In this document: positions 14,339 through 21,709 of the stretch, piece by piece
Position numbering within the stretch: the first letter of the stretch is position 1
Layout: every line of letters begins with the position of its first letter
NCBI GenBank assembly: GCA_023391015.1
Contig: JAEWBT010000062.1
Coordinates: forward strand, 1-21,709
Reading direction: 5' to 3'
Source: Bacteroidota bacterium
GTDB taxonomy: Bacteria; Bacteroidota; Bacteroidia; Chitinophagales; Chitinophagaceae
DNA: 21,709 nt
Translations under genes and position numbers: made by a program
Notes under the pieces: generated by a model
What the model was told of the DNA's origin: nothing
Seen by the model: only the letters and a program-made list of their open reading frames with translations
Databases searched by the model: none

Positions 14339-15424
14339 TTACCGCTGGTCAAAATCCACGGCTACAAACGGCGTGCGCGGATGACTTTGGCAGGTCAGCA
14401 CAAATCCTTTGGCGATTTCGTCTTTCTCCAATCCATAAGCCAGGTCCATTTCCACTTCGCCATCGGTGAGCTTGGCGCGGCAAGTGGCGCACACGCCGCC
14501 TTTGCAGGCATACGGCAAATCCGCACCGGTGCGCAGGGCAGCATCCAGAATGCTTTCGCCGCCATAGGCCAGTTCCATTTCGGTAGTGACCCCGTCCAGC
14601 GTAATGCGCACCCGGCTTTTGGCTTCAGCGGCTTCTTGCGAAAGCACCGAAGGTGCCGTTTTCCGGAAAGCAGCAGCTGCACCCGTGGCGGTAAAAAGCT
14701 CAAAATGGATGCGGTCGTCGGCCAGTCCTGCGTTTTGGAGGGCATCGCGAACAGACAGAATCATTTCCTCCGGCCCACAGATAAACGCTTCGTCAATGCT
14801 TTGCGGGGAAATCAGGCTGCCGAAAAAATCGCTCATCTTGTGCCCGTCAATCCGGCCATTGAAAAGCGGAATGTCCATGGCTTCGCGGCTCAGCACGTGG
14901 TAGATGCGCAGCCGTTGCATAAACTGATTTTTCAGCCCTTCCAGCGTTTCCCGAAACAGGATGCTGCCGCGTGTCCGGTTGCCGTACACCAGCGTAAACT
15001 CGCTTTCCGGCTCGGTGTGGAGCACCTCGGTAATGAGCGATAAAACGGGTGTAATACCGGAACCGGCGGCCACGGCGAGGTATTGTTTGCCTACTTTCTG
15101 TGGGTGCCGGACCGTAAACCGGCCATCGGGCGGCAGCACTTCCAGCACATCGCCTTTGCGAAGCGCCGTGTTGGCCCAGGAAGAAAACTTGCCGTCGGCT
15201 ACCGCCTTGATGGCCACGCGCAGCTCGCCATGGGTGGGCGCGCTGCAAATCGAGTAGGAGCGGCGCACTTCTTCGCCATCAATAACGGCGCGTAAGGTCA
15301 GGTACTGACCTGCCCGGAACTGAAACGCTTTGGCCACTTCAGGCGCTATTTCAAAGGCCACCGACACACAGTCGGAAAGCTCTTTGCGAACCTCGGAAAC
15401 CGGAAGCGGATAGAAACGGGCCAT
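14339..15424 (-). CDS. paaE: PaaE-like ferredoxin reductase
   Basis: A 361-residue electron-transfer flavoprotein resembling the reductase subunit of phenylacetyl-CoA epoxidase, passing electrons from NADPH through FAD and a [2Fe-2S] centre to the oxygenase. Domains in order: FAD-binding barrel with RSYSIC (55-60); NADP-binding fold with GSGITPVLSL (121-130) and CGPEEM (216-221); C-terminal plant-type ferredoxin domain with Cys307, Cys312 and Cys315 (CKGGVCATC) and Cys345 (LTCQ). Length matches PaaE. The oxygenase partners (PaaA, B, C, D) are not in this window, so it could instead serve another oxygenase or desaturase. ATG start with a -7 box at 15471-15478. TTCCGGAA is read as FRK. Confidence 0.82.
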   Translation of the reverse strand: MARFYPLPVSEVRKELSDCVSVAFEIAPEVAKAFQFRAGQYLTLRAVIDGEEVRRSYSICSAPTHGELRVAIKAVADGKFSSWANTALRKGDVLEVLPPDGRFTVRHPQKVGKQYLAVAAGSGITPVLSLITEVLHTEPESEFTLVYGNRTRGSILFRETLEGLKNQFMQRLRIYHVLSREAMDIPLFNGRIDGHKMSDFFGSLISPQSIDEAFICGPEEMILSVRDALQNAGLADDRIHFELFTATGAAAAFRKTAPSVLSQEAAEAKSRVRITLDGVTTEMELAYGGESILDAALRTGADLPYACKGGVCATCRAKLTDGEVEMDLAYGLEKDEIAKGFVLTCQSHPRTPFVAVDFDQR

Positions 15425-15470
15425 GTCTTTTTTGGGTGGAAAAGGTAAAAACGAAACGTAAAAGAACGCG

Positions 15471-15478
15471 CAAAATTA
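15471..15478 (-). promoter_or_regulatory. -7 box (TAATTTTG) for PaaE-like gene
   Basis: Minus-strand TAATTTTG followed by C, same octamer as the box of the WbqC-like gene. It predicts a leader of about 40 bases. No -33 element recognised. Confidence 0.5.
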
Positions 15479-15522
15479 CGGCTGCTGACATTGCCCTGAC
15501 AGACCACCTTGCCGGGGCAGGC

Positions 15523-15530
15523 TACTTTTG
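15523..15530 (+). promoter_or_regulatory. -7 box (TACTTTTG) for M28 gene
   Basis: TACTTTTG followed by C, with the ATG beginning 8 bases after the last G of the box. Transcription would start at or beside the ATG, so the message is probably leaderless. Confidence 0.6.
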
Positions 15531-15537
15531 CAGCCTT

Positions 15538-17118
15538 ATGCTGAAAACCGGTTTTTCTTTTTTGACGGCGCTGCTTCTCGGCGCGGGCGTGGCGCAGGCA
15601 CAGAGCGGACCATTTGTGTATGAAATGCAACTGCTCAAAAAAGATATTTCATACCTCGCTTCCGACGCGCTGGAAGGCCGCCGGACCGGAACTAAAGGCG
15701 AAGAACTGGCCCGCCAATACCTGGAAAAGCGCTACAAGCAAATGGATATTCCGGCATGGAAAGGCAGCTATACCCAGCCTTTTACTTTTGTGGAAGGCCG
15801 GCAAATTGGTTCCGGAAATAGGCTGGAGATTTCCGGAAAAACGATTGCTGATACCAGCCTTTTCCTGCCCCTGCCATGGTCGGGCAATGGAGAAGCGAAA
15901 AATTATACAGTAGCGCCGCTTTTTAAAGACACCGCTGACCTTTCCAACCCGCACTTCGACTGGAGTAAAGAAGCGTATGAACGGGCCCGAAAGCTGTCCA
16001 AAGATGGCGCAAAAGCAGTGGTATTTACCGCACCGGTATCCGCAAAGGCCGATGTGCGTTTCAATCCTAAATCGGAAGCCGAAGTGTTAGCCATTCCGGT
16101 AGCGGTTTATTTCACCGACGCCGAAATTGAACCTGCTAAGGGCAACTTGCTGAAAGTGAATGTGGTGCGCCAGACCGCGCCTGCCGCCAACTTCGCGGCC
16201 TACCTCGACAACGGCGCGAAATACACCATTGTGGTGGGGGCGCACTACGACCACCTGGGCCACGGTGAAGACGGCAACAGCCTGCAGGCCAACGCAAAGA
16301 AACTGGGCGAAATCCACAACGGAGCCGACGATAATGCATCCGGAACCGCCGGATTGATGATGCTCGCGCAGCGCATCCGCAACAGCGGCAAGCGGGCTTA
16401 TAACTACCTTTTTCTGCACTTCAGCGGAGAAGAGCTAGGCCTGCTGGGCTCCAAGGCGTTTGTGAAACAATACGGCCTCGACAGCACCAACACAGCGGCG
16501 ATGGTGAACCTGGATATGATTGGCCGCCTGCCCGACAGCACCCGTGCCCTGCAGATTGGCGGCGTAGGCAGCTCGCCCGTCTGGCCCACGTTGCTGCCCA
16601 CCAGCGGCTACAAAATTTCGGTGGATTCCTCCGGCATTGGCCCTTCCGACCACACGTCTTTTTACACCGCTGGCATTCCGGTTTTATTTTTCTTTACCGG
16701 CGCGCATTCCGACTACCACAAGCCCACCGACGATGCCGATAAAATCAATTACACCGGAATCCATGCTATCATCAGCACGCTCGACACGATGTTGCAGCGC
16801 CTGGATAAGCAACCCAAGCCGCGCTTTACGGCCACCCGAAACGTGGAGATGGGCAAAGCGCGCTTTAAAGTAACGCTGGGCATCATGCCGGATTACTCGT
16901 TTACCGAAGGTGGCGTGAAGGTGGATGGCGTGACCGAAGGCCGGCCGGCCGACAAAGCCGGTGTGAAGATGGGTGATATCATTACGCAACTGGGCGAGGT
17001 GAAAATCGGCGGGATGCAAAGCTATATGGAAGCGCTTGGCAGCTTCAAGGCCGGCCAAACCGTTCCCCTGAAAATCCAGCGGGGCGGGAAAACCGAAACC
17101 CTTTCTGTAACGTTTTAA
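15538..17118 (+). CDS. Secreted M28 zinc aminopeptidase with PDZ domain
   Basis: Predicted 526-residue exported metallopeptidase. Signal peptide MLKTGFSFLTALLLGAGVAQ with cleavage near AQA. A PA-like insert occupies roughly residues 100-215. The M28 zinc site is complete: H236 in VGAHYDHLG, D264 in NGADDNASG, the catalytic/ligand pair E298-E299 in FSGEELGLLGS, D326 in NLDMIGR, and H394 in AHSDYHKPTDD. A C-terminal PDZ domain spans about 440-526 (LGIMPDYSFTEGGVKVDGVT, then ADKAGVKMGDIITQLGE), probably for binding substrates or partners. The ATG at 15538 is chosen because the signal peptide begins there and the -7 box leaves no room for the frame upstream. Two TTCCGGAA copies (15810, 15831) are 21 bp apart. 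Confidence 0.92.
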   Translation: MLKTGFSFLTALLLGAGVAQAQSGPFVYEMQLLKKDISYLASDALEGRRTGTKGEELARQYLEKRYKQMDIPAWKGSYTQPFTFVEGRQIGSGNRLEISGKTIADTSLFLPLPWSGNGEAKNYTVAPLFKDTADLSNPHFDWSKEAYERARKLSKDGAKAVVFTAPVSAKADVRFNPKSEAEVLAIPVAVYFTDAEIEPAKGNLLKVNVVRQTAPAANFAAYLDNGAKYTIVVGAHYDHLGHGEDGNSLQANAKKLGEIHNGADDNASGTAGLMMLAQRIRNSGKRAYNYLFLHFSGEELGLLGSKAFVKQYGLDSTNTAAMVNLDMIGRLPDSTRALQIGGVGSSPVWPTLLPTSGYKISVDSSGIGPSDHTSFYTAGIPVLFFFTGAHSDYHKPTDDADKINYTGIHAIISTLDTMLQRLDKQPKPRFTATRNVEMGKARFKVTLGIMPDYSFTEGGVKVDGVTEGRPADKAGVKMGDIITQLGEVKIGGMQSYMEALGSFKAGQTVPLKIQRGGKTETLSVTF

Positions 17119-17128
17119 CGATTTTGGA

Positions 17129-17161
17129 TTTGAGCATTTGAGGGTGCTGCCTGCATCTTTG
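17129..17161 (+). promoter_or_regulatory. Two-part promoter (TTTG-N21-CATCTTTG)
   Basis: A -33-like TTTG (17129-17132) and a -7-like CATCTTTG (17154-17161, one mismatch to TAnnTTTG, followed by C) are separated by 21 bases. The ATG at 17169 begins 8 bases after the box. Confidence 0.5.
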
Positions 17162-17168
17162 CCACCCA

Positions 17169-17888
17169 ATGTTTTTTCGTGCTTTTTCTATGCGGACTGT
17201 TTTAGCCCTTGCGGCAGTGAGCCTTTTCTCTTTTAAAGGACTTGCCCAAACGGGTGAGACGCCGGCGCAGCAGGCTGCGCGCAAGCCCAGCCGCGATTTT
17301 GTGATGCTGCAATTCACCTACGACGGCTGGGCCAACACGCCCGACAGCGTGAAGGTGGGCGGCTTTAGCCGCGGTTTCAACGCGTATCTGTGCTATGATT
17401 TTCCCATTAAGCAATCGCATTTTTCGTTTGCTACCGGCTTGGGCATCGGCACGTCCAACATGTTTTTTCAGGATGGGCAACAACTGGTGCTGACGGATAG
17501 CGGACAGAAAACGGCCCTTTTCATTCCGCAGCGCTAAGATTACAGCAAGTTTAAACTGACGACCGCCTACCTGGAAGCACCGTTTGAGCTGCGGTATTTT
17601 GCTAACAAAGAAAACCGCAACCGGGGTTTCAAAGCGGCCGTGGGACTGCGCGTAGGGTATTTGCTCGCCGCGCACACGAAAGGCAACCGTACCGAAAACG
17701 GCTCTAAGCTGACCGAGAAAGTGCAGTCTAAAGAGTTTTTGGACAAATGGCGTTATGGGGCTACGCTGCGCCTTGGCTGGGGTAATTTCTCGGTTTTCGG
17801 TGCCTATGGCTTCAACAGTGTTTTTCAGGATGGTGTAGGCCCAACGGTAACGCCATACTCTATCGGCATTTCACTGACGGGGTTGTAA
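17169..17888 (+). pseudogene. Outer-membrane beta-barrel gene with in-frame stop
   Basis: Encodes a protein with a signal peptide (MRTVLALAAVSLFSFKGLAQ, or with 7 extra residues from ATG 17169) and alternating beta strands of a small outer-membrane barrel (porin/PorT-like family in Bacteroidota). Upstream strands include RDFVMLQFTYDGWAN and YDFPIKQSHFSFATGLGIGT. The frame meets a TAA at 17535-17537 after LFIPQR. It then continues in the same frame with equally convincing barrel sequence: DYSKFKLTTAYLEAPFELRY, AVGLRVGYLLAAHTKG, WRYGATLRLGWGNFSVFGAY, TPYSIGISLTGL. One nonsense codon thus splits a gene of about 239 codons; the last half, including the closing strand, would be lost. It may be a recent mutation, a sequence error or recoding. 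Confidence 0.85.
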
Positions 17889-17911
17889 GGGGCCTAAATA
17901 GTACTGTTCTC

Positions 17912-17947
17912 AACAAAAAATTCCGGAAATTTCCGGAATTTTTTGTT
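17912..17947. terminator. 36-bp palindromic bidirectional terminator
   Basis: A perfect palindrome between two convergent genes. The core is ATTCCGGAAATTTCCGGAAT, two TTCCGGAA copies 10 bp apart (17921 and 17931), flanked by six A on the left and six T on the right. The A/T tracts give a terminator signature in both directions, for the barrel gene and for ribonuclease Z. Confidence 0.85.
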
Positions 17948-17967
17948 TGGCCGCGCCCCTAATCCCT

Positions 17968-18873
17968 CTATATCTCATAGCTTTCCCCTTCTAGGGTGGC
18001 CGTCACTTCCGGAAAAACGTCGGCTGCTTCGGCTGCAAAGGCGCTTAAATCGGCGTAGCGGGAGGAGTAGTGGCCGAGCAACAGCTTTTTGACACCGGCT
18101 TTTTGAGCCAGCATCGCCGCTTGCCGGGCGGTGCTGTGATAGCGCAGCGCTGCTTTTTCGGCGTCCTCTTCCAGATACGTGCTTTCGTGGTACACCACAT
18201 CGGCCCCGCGAATGCTTTCCAAATACGACTCCGTATAGCGGGTGTCGGCGCAATACGCATAGCGCCTGGGCGGCGGCCCCTCTTCGGTAAGCGATTTGCC
18301 GGAAATCACGGTTCCATTTTCCTGCACGTAATCTTCGCCTGCCTTCAGCCGGTTGTAGAAAGAAACCGGAACGCCCGCGGCTTCGGCTTTTTCTACCAAT
18401 AATTTCCGGCCTTTCGATTTCTCGGTTATGGCAAATCCAAACGTTTCAATCCGGTGCTCGACCGGAAACGCAGCCACCGAAAATTCCGGCGTATCCACCA
18501 GCATTTCGCCCGCCGGAGCAATGGGGTGAAATCGTACTTCATACCCATAGGGATGACCACCGGAAAGATTCTTCAACAGTTCCAGCAACTGCCCCAGCGC
18601 CGCCGGACCCGCTACCGTCAACGGCGCTGCGCGGCCCAGCAGGCTCATGGAATTGAGCAAACCGGGCAGGCCGAGGTAGTGGTCGCCGTGCAGGTGGGAG
18701 ATGAAAATATGCGATAAGCGCCGCCATTTCAACCCAAACTGCGTCATCTGCATTTGGGTGCCTTCCCCGCAATCCAGCAAAATATCGGTGGCATTCAGGC
18801 TCAGGAATTGCGCCGTGGGATGCCGGTCATGAGCGGGTAGCGCCGAGTTGTTGCCAAGGATAGTTAGTTTCAC
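17968..18873 (-). CDS. rnz: Ribonuclease Z
   Basis: Zinc-dependent endoribonuclease of the metallo-beta-lactamase fold that trims tRNA 3' trailers. The zinc motif is SHLHGDHYLGLP, with H60, H62, D64 and H65. Other ligands and family motifs follow in order: FPVEHRIETFGF, YCADTRYTESYL, VVYHESTYLE, the HST motif in RYHSTARQAA, and LLGHYSSRYAD. Length (301) is typical of the bacterial short form. The start is GTG, overlapping the stop of the upstream STAS gene by 4 bp (GTGA), so translation is coupled. Complements cca in this window: one enzyme exposes the tRNA 3' end and the other adds CCA. TTCCGGAA is read as FPE. Confidence 0.95.
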   Translation of the reverse strand: MKLTILGNNSALPAHDRHPTAQFLSLNATDILLDCGEGTQMQMTQFGLKWRRLSHIFISHLHGDHYLGLPGLLNSMSLLGRAAPLTVAGPAALGQLLELLKNLSGGHPYGYEVRFHPIAPAGEMLVDTPEFSVAAFPVEHRIETFGFAITEKSKGRKLLVEKAEAAGVPVSFYNRLKAGEDYVQENGTVISGKSLTEEGPPPRRYAYCADTRYTESYLESIRGADVVYHESTYLEEDAEKAALRYHSTARQAAMLAQKAGVKKLLLGHYSSRYADLSAFAAEAADVFPEVTATLEGESYEI

Positions 18874-19259
18874 GGTTCTTCGTTGAAAAGATCGCGCTCC
18901 AGCATTTCCATATTCACCATGTCAATGGCTTCTATCAATGTGGGCGTGATGTTAAGCATATGGTGCAGTTCTGCGCGCTTGATCTGTGCCAGCAGCAAGG
19001 GTTGAAAACCGGTCAGAATCAGCGAATAACCCTTTTCGTATTGCATTTCGTGAAGCTGGGCCCAGGCTGCAAACAAAGCTTCTGCGTCCGACGCGGCGCT
19101 ATCGGGCAATTGCGAAAAATCCACAATCAGATTCCGGGATTTTTCGGCTTGCACTTCCTGGCATTTTTGGGTAAGAAGAGCCGCCATAGTGGCATTTACG
19201 GGGCCATCCTCTGGCAAAATGCGGGTGTAAGAAGGGTTGGTATCAATTTTGAACTTCAT
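18870..19259 (-). CDS. STAS domain protein
   Basis: A 129-residue STAS-domain protein of the anti-sigma-factor-antagonist type. The fold is legible as MKFKIDTNPSYTRILPEDGP, then NLIVDFSQLPDSAASDAEAL, then YSLILTGFQPLLLAQIKRAE and LNITPTLIEAIDMV. In canonical antagonists the conserved phosphorylated Ser lies after D-x-S; here the matching place reads LPDSAASD, so a phosphorylatable Ser is available, but its role is not shown. The ATG at 19259 is preferred to a TTG at 19268. It overlaps rnz by 4 bp. No partner kinase or sigma factor is in the window. I cannot say what it regulates. Confidence 0.82.
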   Translation of the reverse strand: MKFKIDTNPSYTRILPEDGPVNATMAALLTQKCQEVQAEKSRNLIVDFSQLPDSAASDAEALFAAWAQLHEMQYEKGYSLILTGFQPLLLAQIKRAELHHMLNITPTLIEAIDMVNMEMLERDLFNEEP

Positions 19260-19367
19260 AGACAACAAAGAGTCTTTACAACAGGAAAACGCATTTATCT
19301 CTAAAATCCCTGCCTTGCTTTTTTCGGATCGCCATTGCAGCGCTTATGGAAAACTTAAATAGCTGCG

Positions 19368-19398
19368 TTTTGTTTTAAAGAAAAGCGTTTTTATCTTA
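19368..19398 (+). promoter_or_regulatory. Candidate clpC promoter (TTTTG-N19-TATCTTA)
   Basis: TTTTG at 19368-19372 and TATCTTA at 19392-19398 are 19 bases apart, the expected Bacteroidota spacing, with initiation about 18 bases before the ATG. The -7 half is only a partial match. No CtsR- or CIRCE-like operator was seen in the 160-bp divergent gap. Confidence 0.4.
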
Positions 19399-19419
19399 AA
19401 AAAACAGGAACTTCCGAAA

Positions 19420-21709
19420 ATGGATTCTAATTTCTCATCTAAAGTGAAAGAAGTCATTACCTACAGCCGTGAAGAAGCTTTGCGACTGGGCAACGACTTT
19501 ATCGGCACCGAGCACCTGATGCTTGGCCTGCTGCATGATAGCGAAGGGCTGGTGATCCGCCTGTTGCAAGGTATGGATATTGACTTACTGGAGCTGCGCC
19601 ACGAACTGGAAACCGCTATTAAAGACCGCGCTGCCCGTGCACCGGCCAACCCCAACACGCTGCCCCTGACCCGGCAGGCCGAGCGCGTGCTGCGCATCAC
19701 CGTGCTGGAAGCCAAAGCCCTGAAAAGCGCCGTGATTGAAACCGAGCACCTGATGCTTTCTATCCTTAAAAACAAAGAAAACGTCGCCACTCAGATCCTG
19801 GCCCAATACCAGGTAGACTACGACCGTTTCCGCAACGACCTGGCCATCCTGCAGGGCGACCAGCCATCGGCTGACTACGGCTCCGACCCCGGCGAAGAAT
19901 ACGACGACGACGACGACCGCCGATCTGCTTCCCAACGCAAGCACCAATCCGGAAACGCCAAAAGCAAAACGCCGGTGCTCGACAATTTTGGCCGCGATAT
20001 CACCAAGATGGCCGAGCAGGGTACGCTGGACCCGATCGTGGGCCGCGAAGAAGAAATTGAGCGCGTGAGCCAAATCCTCAGCCGCCGGAAAAAGAACAAC
20101 CCGATCCTGATTGGCGAGCCGGGTGTGGGTAAAACCGCTATCGTGGAAGGTTTGGCGCTGCGCATCGTGCAACGCAAAGTAAGCCGCGTGCTGTTTGACA
20201 AGCGTGTGATTTCGCTGGACCTTGCCGCGCTGGTTGCCGGTACCAAATACCGTGGTCAGTTTGAAGAGCGCATGAAAGCCATCATGGGCGAGCTGGAGAA
20301 AAACCGCGACGTGATTCTGTTTATCGACGAGATTCACACCATCGTGGGTGCGGGCGGCGCTTCCGGAAGTCTGGACGCGTCCAACATCTTTAAACCGGCC
20401 CTGGCGCGCGGCGAACTGCAATGCATTGGCGCTTCTACGCTGGACGAATACCGGATGCACATCGAAAAAGATGGCGCACTGGACCGTCGTTTCCAGAAAG
20501 TTTTGGTGGAACAACCTAGCGTGGACGAAGCCATTATCATCCTCAACAACATTCGCCCGAAATACGAAGAGTTTCACAACGTGGCTTACGACGAAGCCGC
20601 AATTGAAGCCTGCGTAAAGCTCAGCGATCGCTACATGACCGACCGCCTTTTGCCCGATAAAGCCATCGACGTGATGGACGAGGTAGGCGCGCGGATGCAC
20701 CTTAAAAACATCAATGTGCCGCAGGCCGTCCTTGACCTGGAAAAGAAAATCGAGGACATCAAGCAGGAGAAAAACAAGGTGGTGAAAAGCCAGCGTTTTG
20801 AAGAAGCCGCTGCCCTGCGTGATAAAGAAGTGCGCATCGGCAAAGAGCTGGAAAAAGCAAAGGCCGACTGGGAAGAAGAAAGCAAAAGCAAGCGCTATCC
20901 CATCAAGGAAGAAGACGTGGCCGAAGTGGTAAGCATGATGACCGGTATTCCGGTAACGCGCATGGTGGAAGCCGAGCAGCAAAAGCTCCGCCGCATGGGC
21001 GAAGACATGAAAGGCTCGGTAGTCGGTCAGGACGACGCTATCAACAAAGTGGTGAAAGCCATTCAGCGGAACCGCGTGGGCCTCAAAGATCCCAAAAAAC
21101 CGATTGGCTCGTTTATCTTTCTGGGCCCAACCGGTGTGGGTAAAACCGAGTTGGCCCGCACGCTGGCCCGTCAGTTGTTCGACTCCGAAGATTCCCTCAT
21201 TCGCATTGACATGAGTGAGTACATGGAGAAATTCTCCGTCAGCCGTCTCATCGGCGCGCCTCCGGGATACGTAGGCTACGAGGAAGGCGGTCAGCTCACC
21301 GAGAAAGTGCGCCGCAAGCCCTATTGCGTGGTCTTGTTGGATGAAATTGAAAAAGCCCACCCGGACATCTTCAACATCCTGTTGCAGGTGCTGGATGATG
21401 GCCAGCTCACCGACGGTATGGGCCGGAAAGTGGACTTCAAGAACACCATCATCATCATGACGTCCAACATCGGCGTGCGGCAGTTGAAAGACTTTGGCGA
21501 AGGCGTTGGTTTTGCCACAAGCGCCAAGACCGCTTCTTCCGAAGAAGTGAGCCGTGGGGTGATTGAAAAAGCCCTCAAGCGCACATTTGCGCCGGAGTTC
21601 CTCAACCGGATCGACGACGTGATTATCTTCAACTCGCTCACGCAGGAAAACATCAATGTTATCATTGACATCGTGATGCGCGATGTGTTGAAACGCCTCA
21701 GCACCTTGG
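19420..21709 (+). CDS. clpC: ClpC-type AAA+ unfoldase, 5' part
   Basis: ATP-driven unfoldase that feeds substrates to the ClpP protease. The frame is open to the right edge, giving 763 codons; the C-terminus is missing. Domains in order: two Clp-N repeats (FIGTEHLMLGLL near 28, IETEHLMLSIL near 107); an acidic linker with five Asp (about 166-170); AAA-1 with Walker A GEPGVGKT (K238) and Walker B FIDEIH (D303-E304); a UVR/middle domain, QRFEEAAALRDKEV, near 458-471; AAA-2 with Walker A GPTGVGKT (K575) and Walker B LLDEIEKAHP (D641-E642). The VGF tripeptide (696-698) sits where the ClpP-docking loop lies, indicating a ClpP partner rather than a ClpB-type disaggregase. All catalytic residues visible are intact. 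One TTCCGGAA lies at 20361. Confidence 0.96.
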   Translation, partial: MDSNFSSKVKEVITYSREEALRLGNDFIGTEHLMLGLLHDSEGLVIRLLQGMDIDLLELRHELETAIKDRAARAPANPNTLPLTRQAERVLRITVLEAKALKSAVIETEHLMLSILKNKENVATQILAQYQVDYDRFRNDLAILQGDQPSADYGSDPGEEYDDDDDRRSASQRKHQSGNAKSKTPVLDNFGRDITKMAEQGTLDPIVGREEEIERVSQILSRRKKNNPILIGEPGVGKTAIVEGLALRIVQRKVSRVLFDKRVISLDLAALVAGTKYRGQFEERMKAIMGELEKNRDVILFIDEIHTIVGAGGASGSLDASNIFKPALARGELQCIGASTLDEYRMHIEKDGALDRRFQKVLVEQPSVDEAIIILNNIRPKYEEFHNVAYDEAAIEACVKLSDRYMTDRLLPDKAIDVMDEVGARMHLKNINVPQAVLDLEKKIEDIKQEKNKVVKSQRFEEAAALRDKEVRIGKELEKAKADWEEESKSKRYPIKEEDVAEVVSMMTGIPVTRMVEAEQQKLRRMGEDMKGSVVGQDDAINKVVKAIQRNRVGLKDPKKPIGSFIFLGPTGVGKTELARTLARQLFDSEDSLIRIDMSEYMEKFSVSRLIGAPPGYVGYEEGGQLTEKVRRKPYCVVLLDEIEKAHPDIFNILLQVLDDGQLTDGMGRKVDFKNTIIIMTSNIGVRQLKDFGEGVGFATSAKTASSEEVSRGVIEKALKRTFAPEFLNRIDDVIIFNSLTQENINVIIDIVMRDVLKRLSTL

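Noticed and set aside
14381..15043. A 220-codon plus-strand frame over the PaaE-like gene
   Set aside because: Lies opposite the ferredoxin and NADP-binding motifs; composition is that of a reversed coding strand.
19585..21360. A 591-codon open frame on the minus strand opposite clpC
   Set aside because: It is antisense to intact AAA+ motifs, is rich in His/Phe/Val as expected from reading clpC codons backwards, and has no family motif or start context.

Overview
The window looks like a chromosomal piece of a Bacteroidota bacterium, probably Chitinophagaceae or a close relative (inference). The grounds are a type IX secretion (T9SS) C-terminal sorting domain, a GWxTD-family protein, paired DUF1573 proteins, a WbqC-like protein, Bacteroidota-style -7 promoter boxes (TAnnTTTG) and a general lack of Shine-Dalgarno sequences. 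No plasmid, phage, insertion sequence, CRISPR array, rRNA or tRNA was seen. Most genes are housekeeping or envelope genes.

Layout, left to right: the 3' part of a leucyl aminopeptidase; pdxA (vitamin B6); a small protein of unknown function; a minus-strand lipoprotein with a 16-residue asparagine run; a GNAT acetyltransferase overlapping a second, FemAB/GNAT-fold acyltransferase; cca (tRNA CCA addition, minus); a 434-bp gene-free stretch with several repeats; a family 9 glycosyltransferase (minus); two tandem secreted DUF1573 proteins; a WbqC-like protein (minus) divergent from a GWxTD protein followed by dapF; recR (minus); a T9SS cargo protein; a MazG-like pyrophosphohydrolase and a PaaE-like ferredoxin reductase (both minus); a secreted M28 peptidase with a PDZ domain; an outer-membrane barrel gene broken by one in-frame TAA; ribonuclease Z with an overlapping STAS gene (minus); and clpC, which runs off the right edge.

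Functionally, genes for the outer envelope (GT9, lipoprotein, DUF1573 pair, barrel protein, M28 peptidase, T9SS cargo) are mixed with RNA maturation (cca, rnz), recombination (recR), nucleotide clean-up (MazG-like), lysine/peptidoglycan precursor synthesis (dapF) and proteolysis (pepA, clpC). Convergent ends carry strong bidirectional terminators.

The strongest unexplained signal is at DNA level. The palindrome TTCCGGAA occurs 25 times by manual count, where about 0.3 would be expected by chance. It sits in genes on both strands, is read as Ser-Gly-Lys/Asn, Phe-Arg-Lys/Asn or Phe-Pro-Glu according to frame, and is denser between genes, where several copies form the core of longer palindromes. 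It behaves like the cyanobacterial HIP1 palindrome or the DNA uptake sequences of Neisseria and Pasteurellaceae. I know of no such element described for this lineage.
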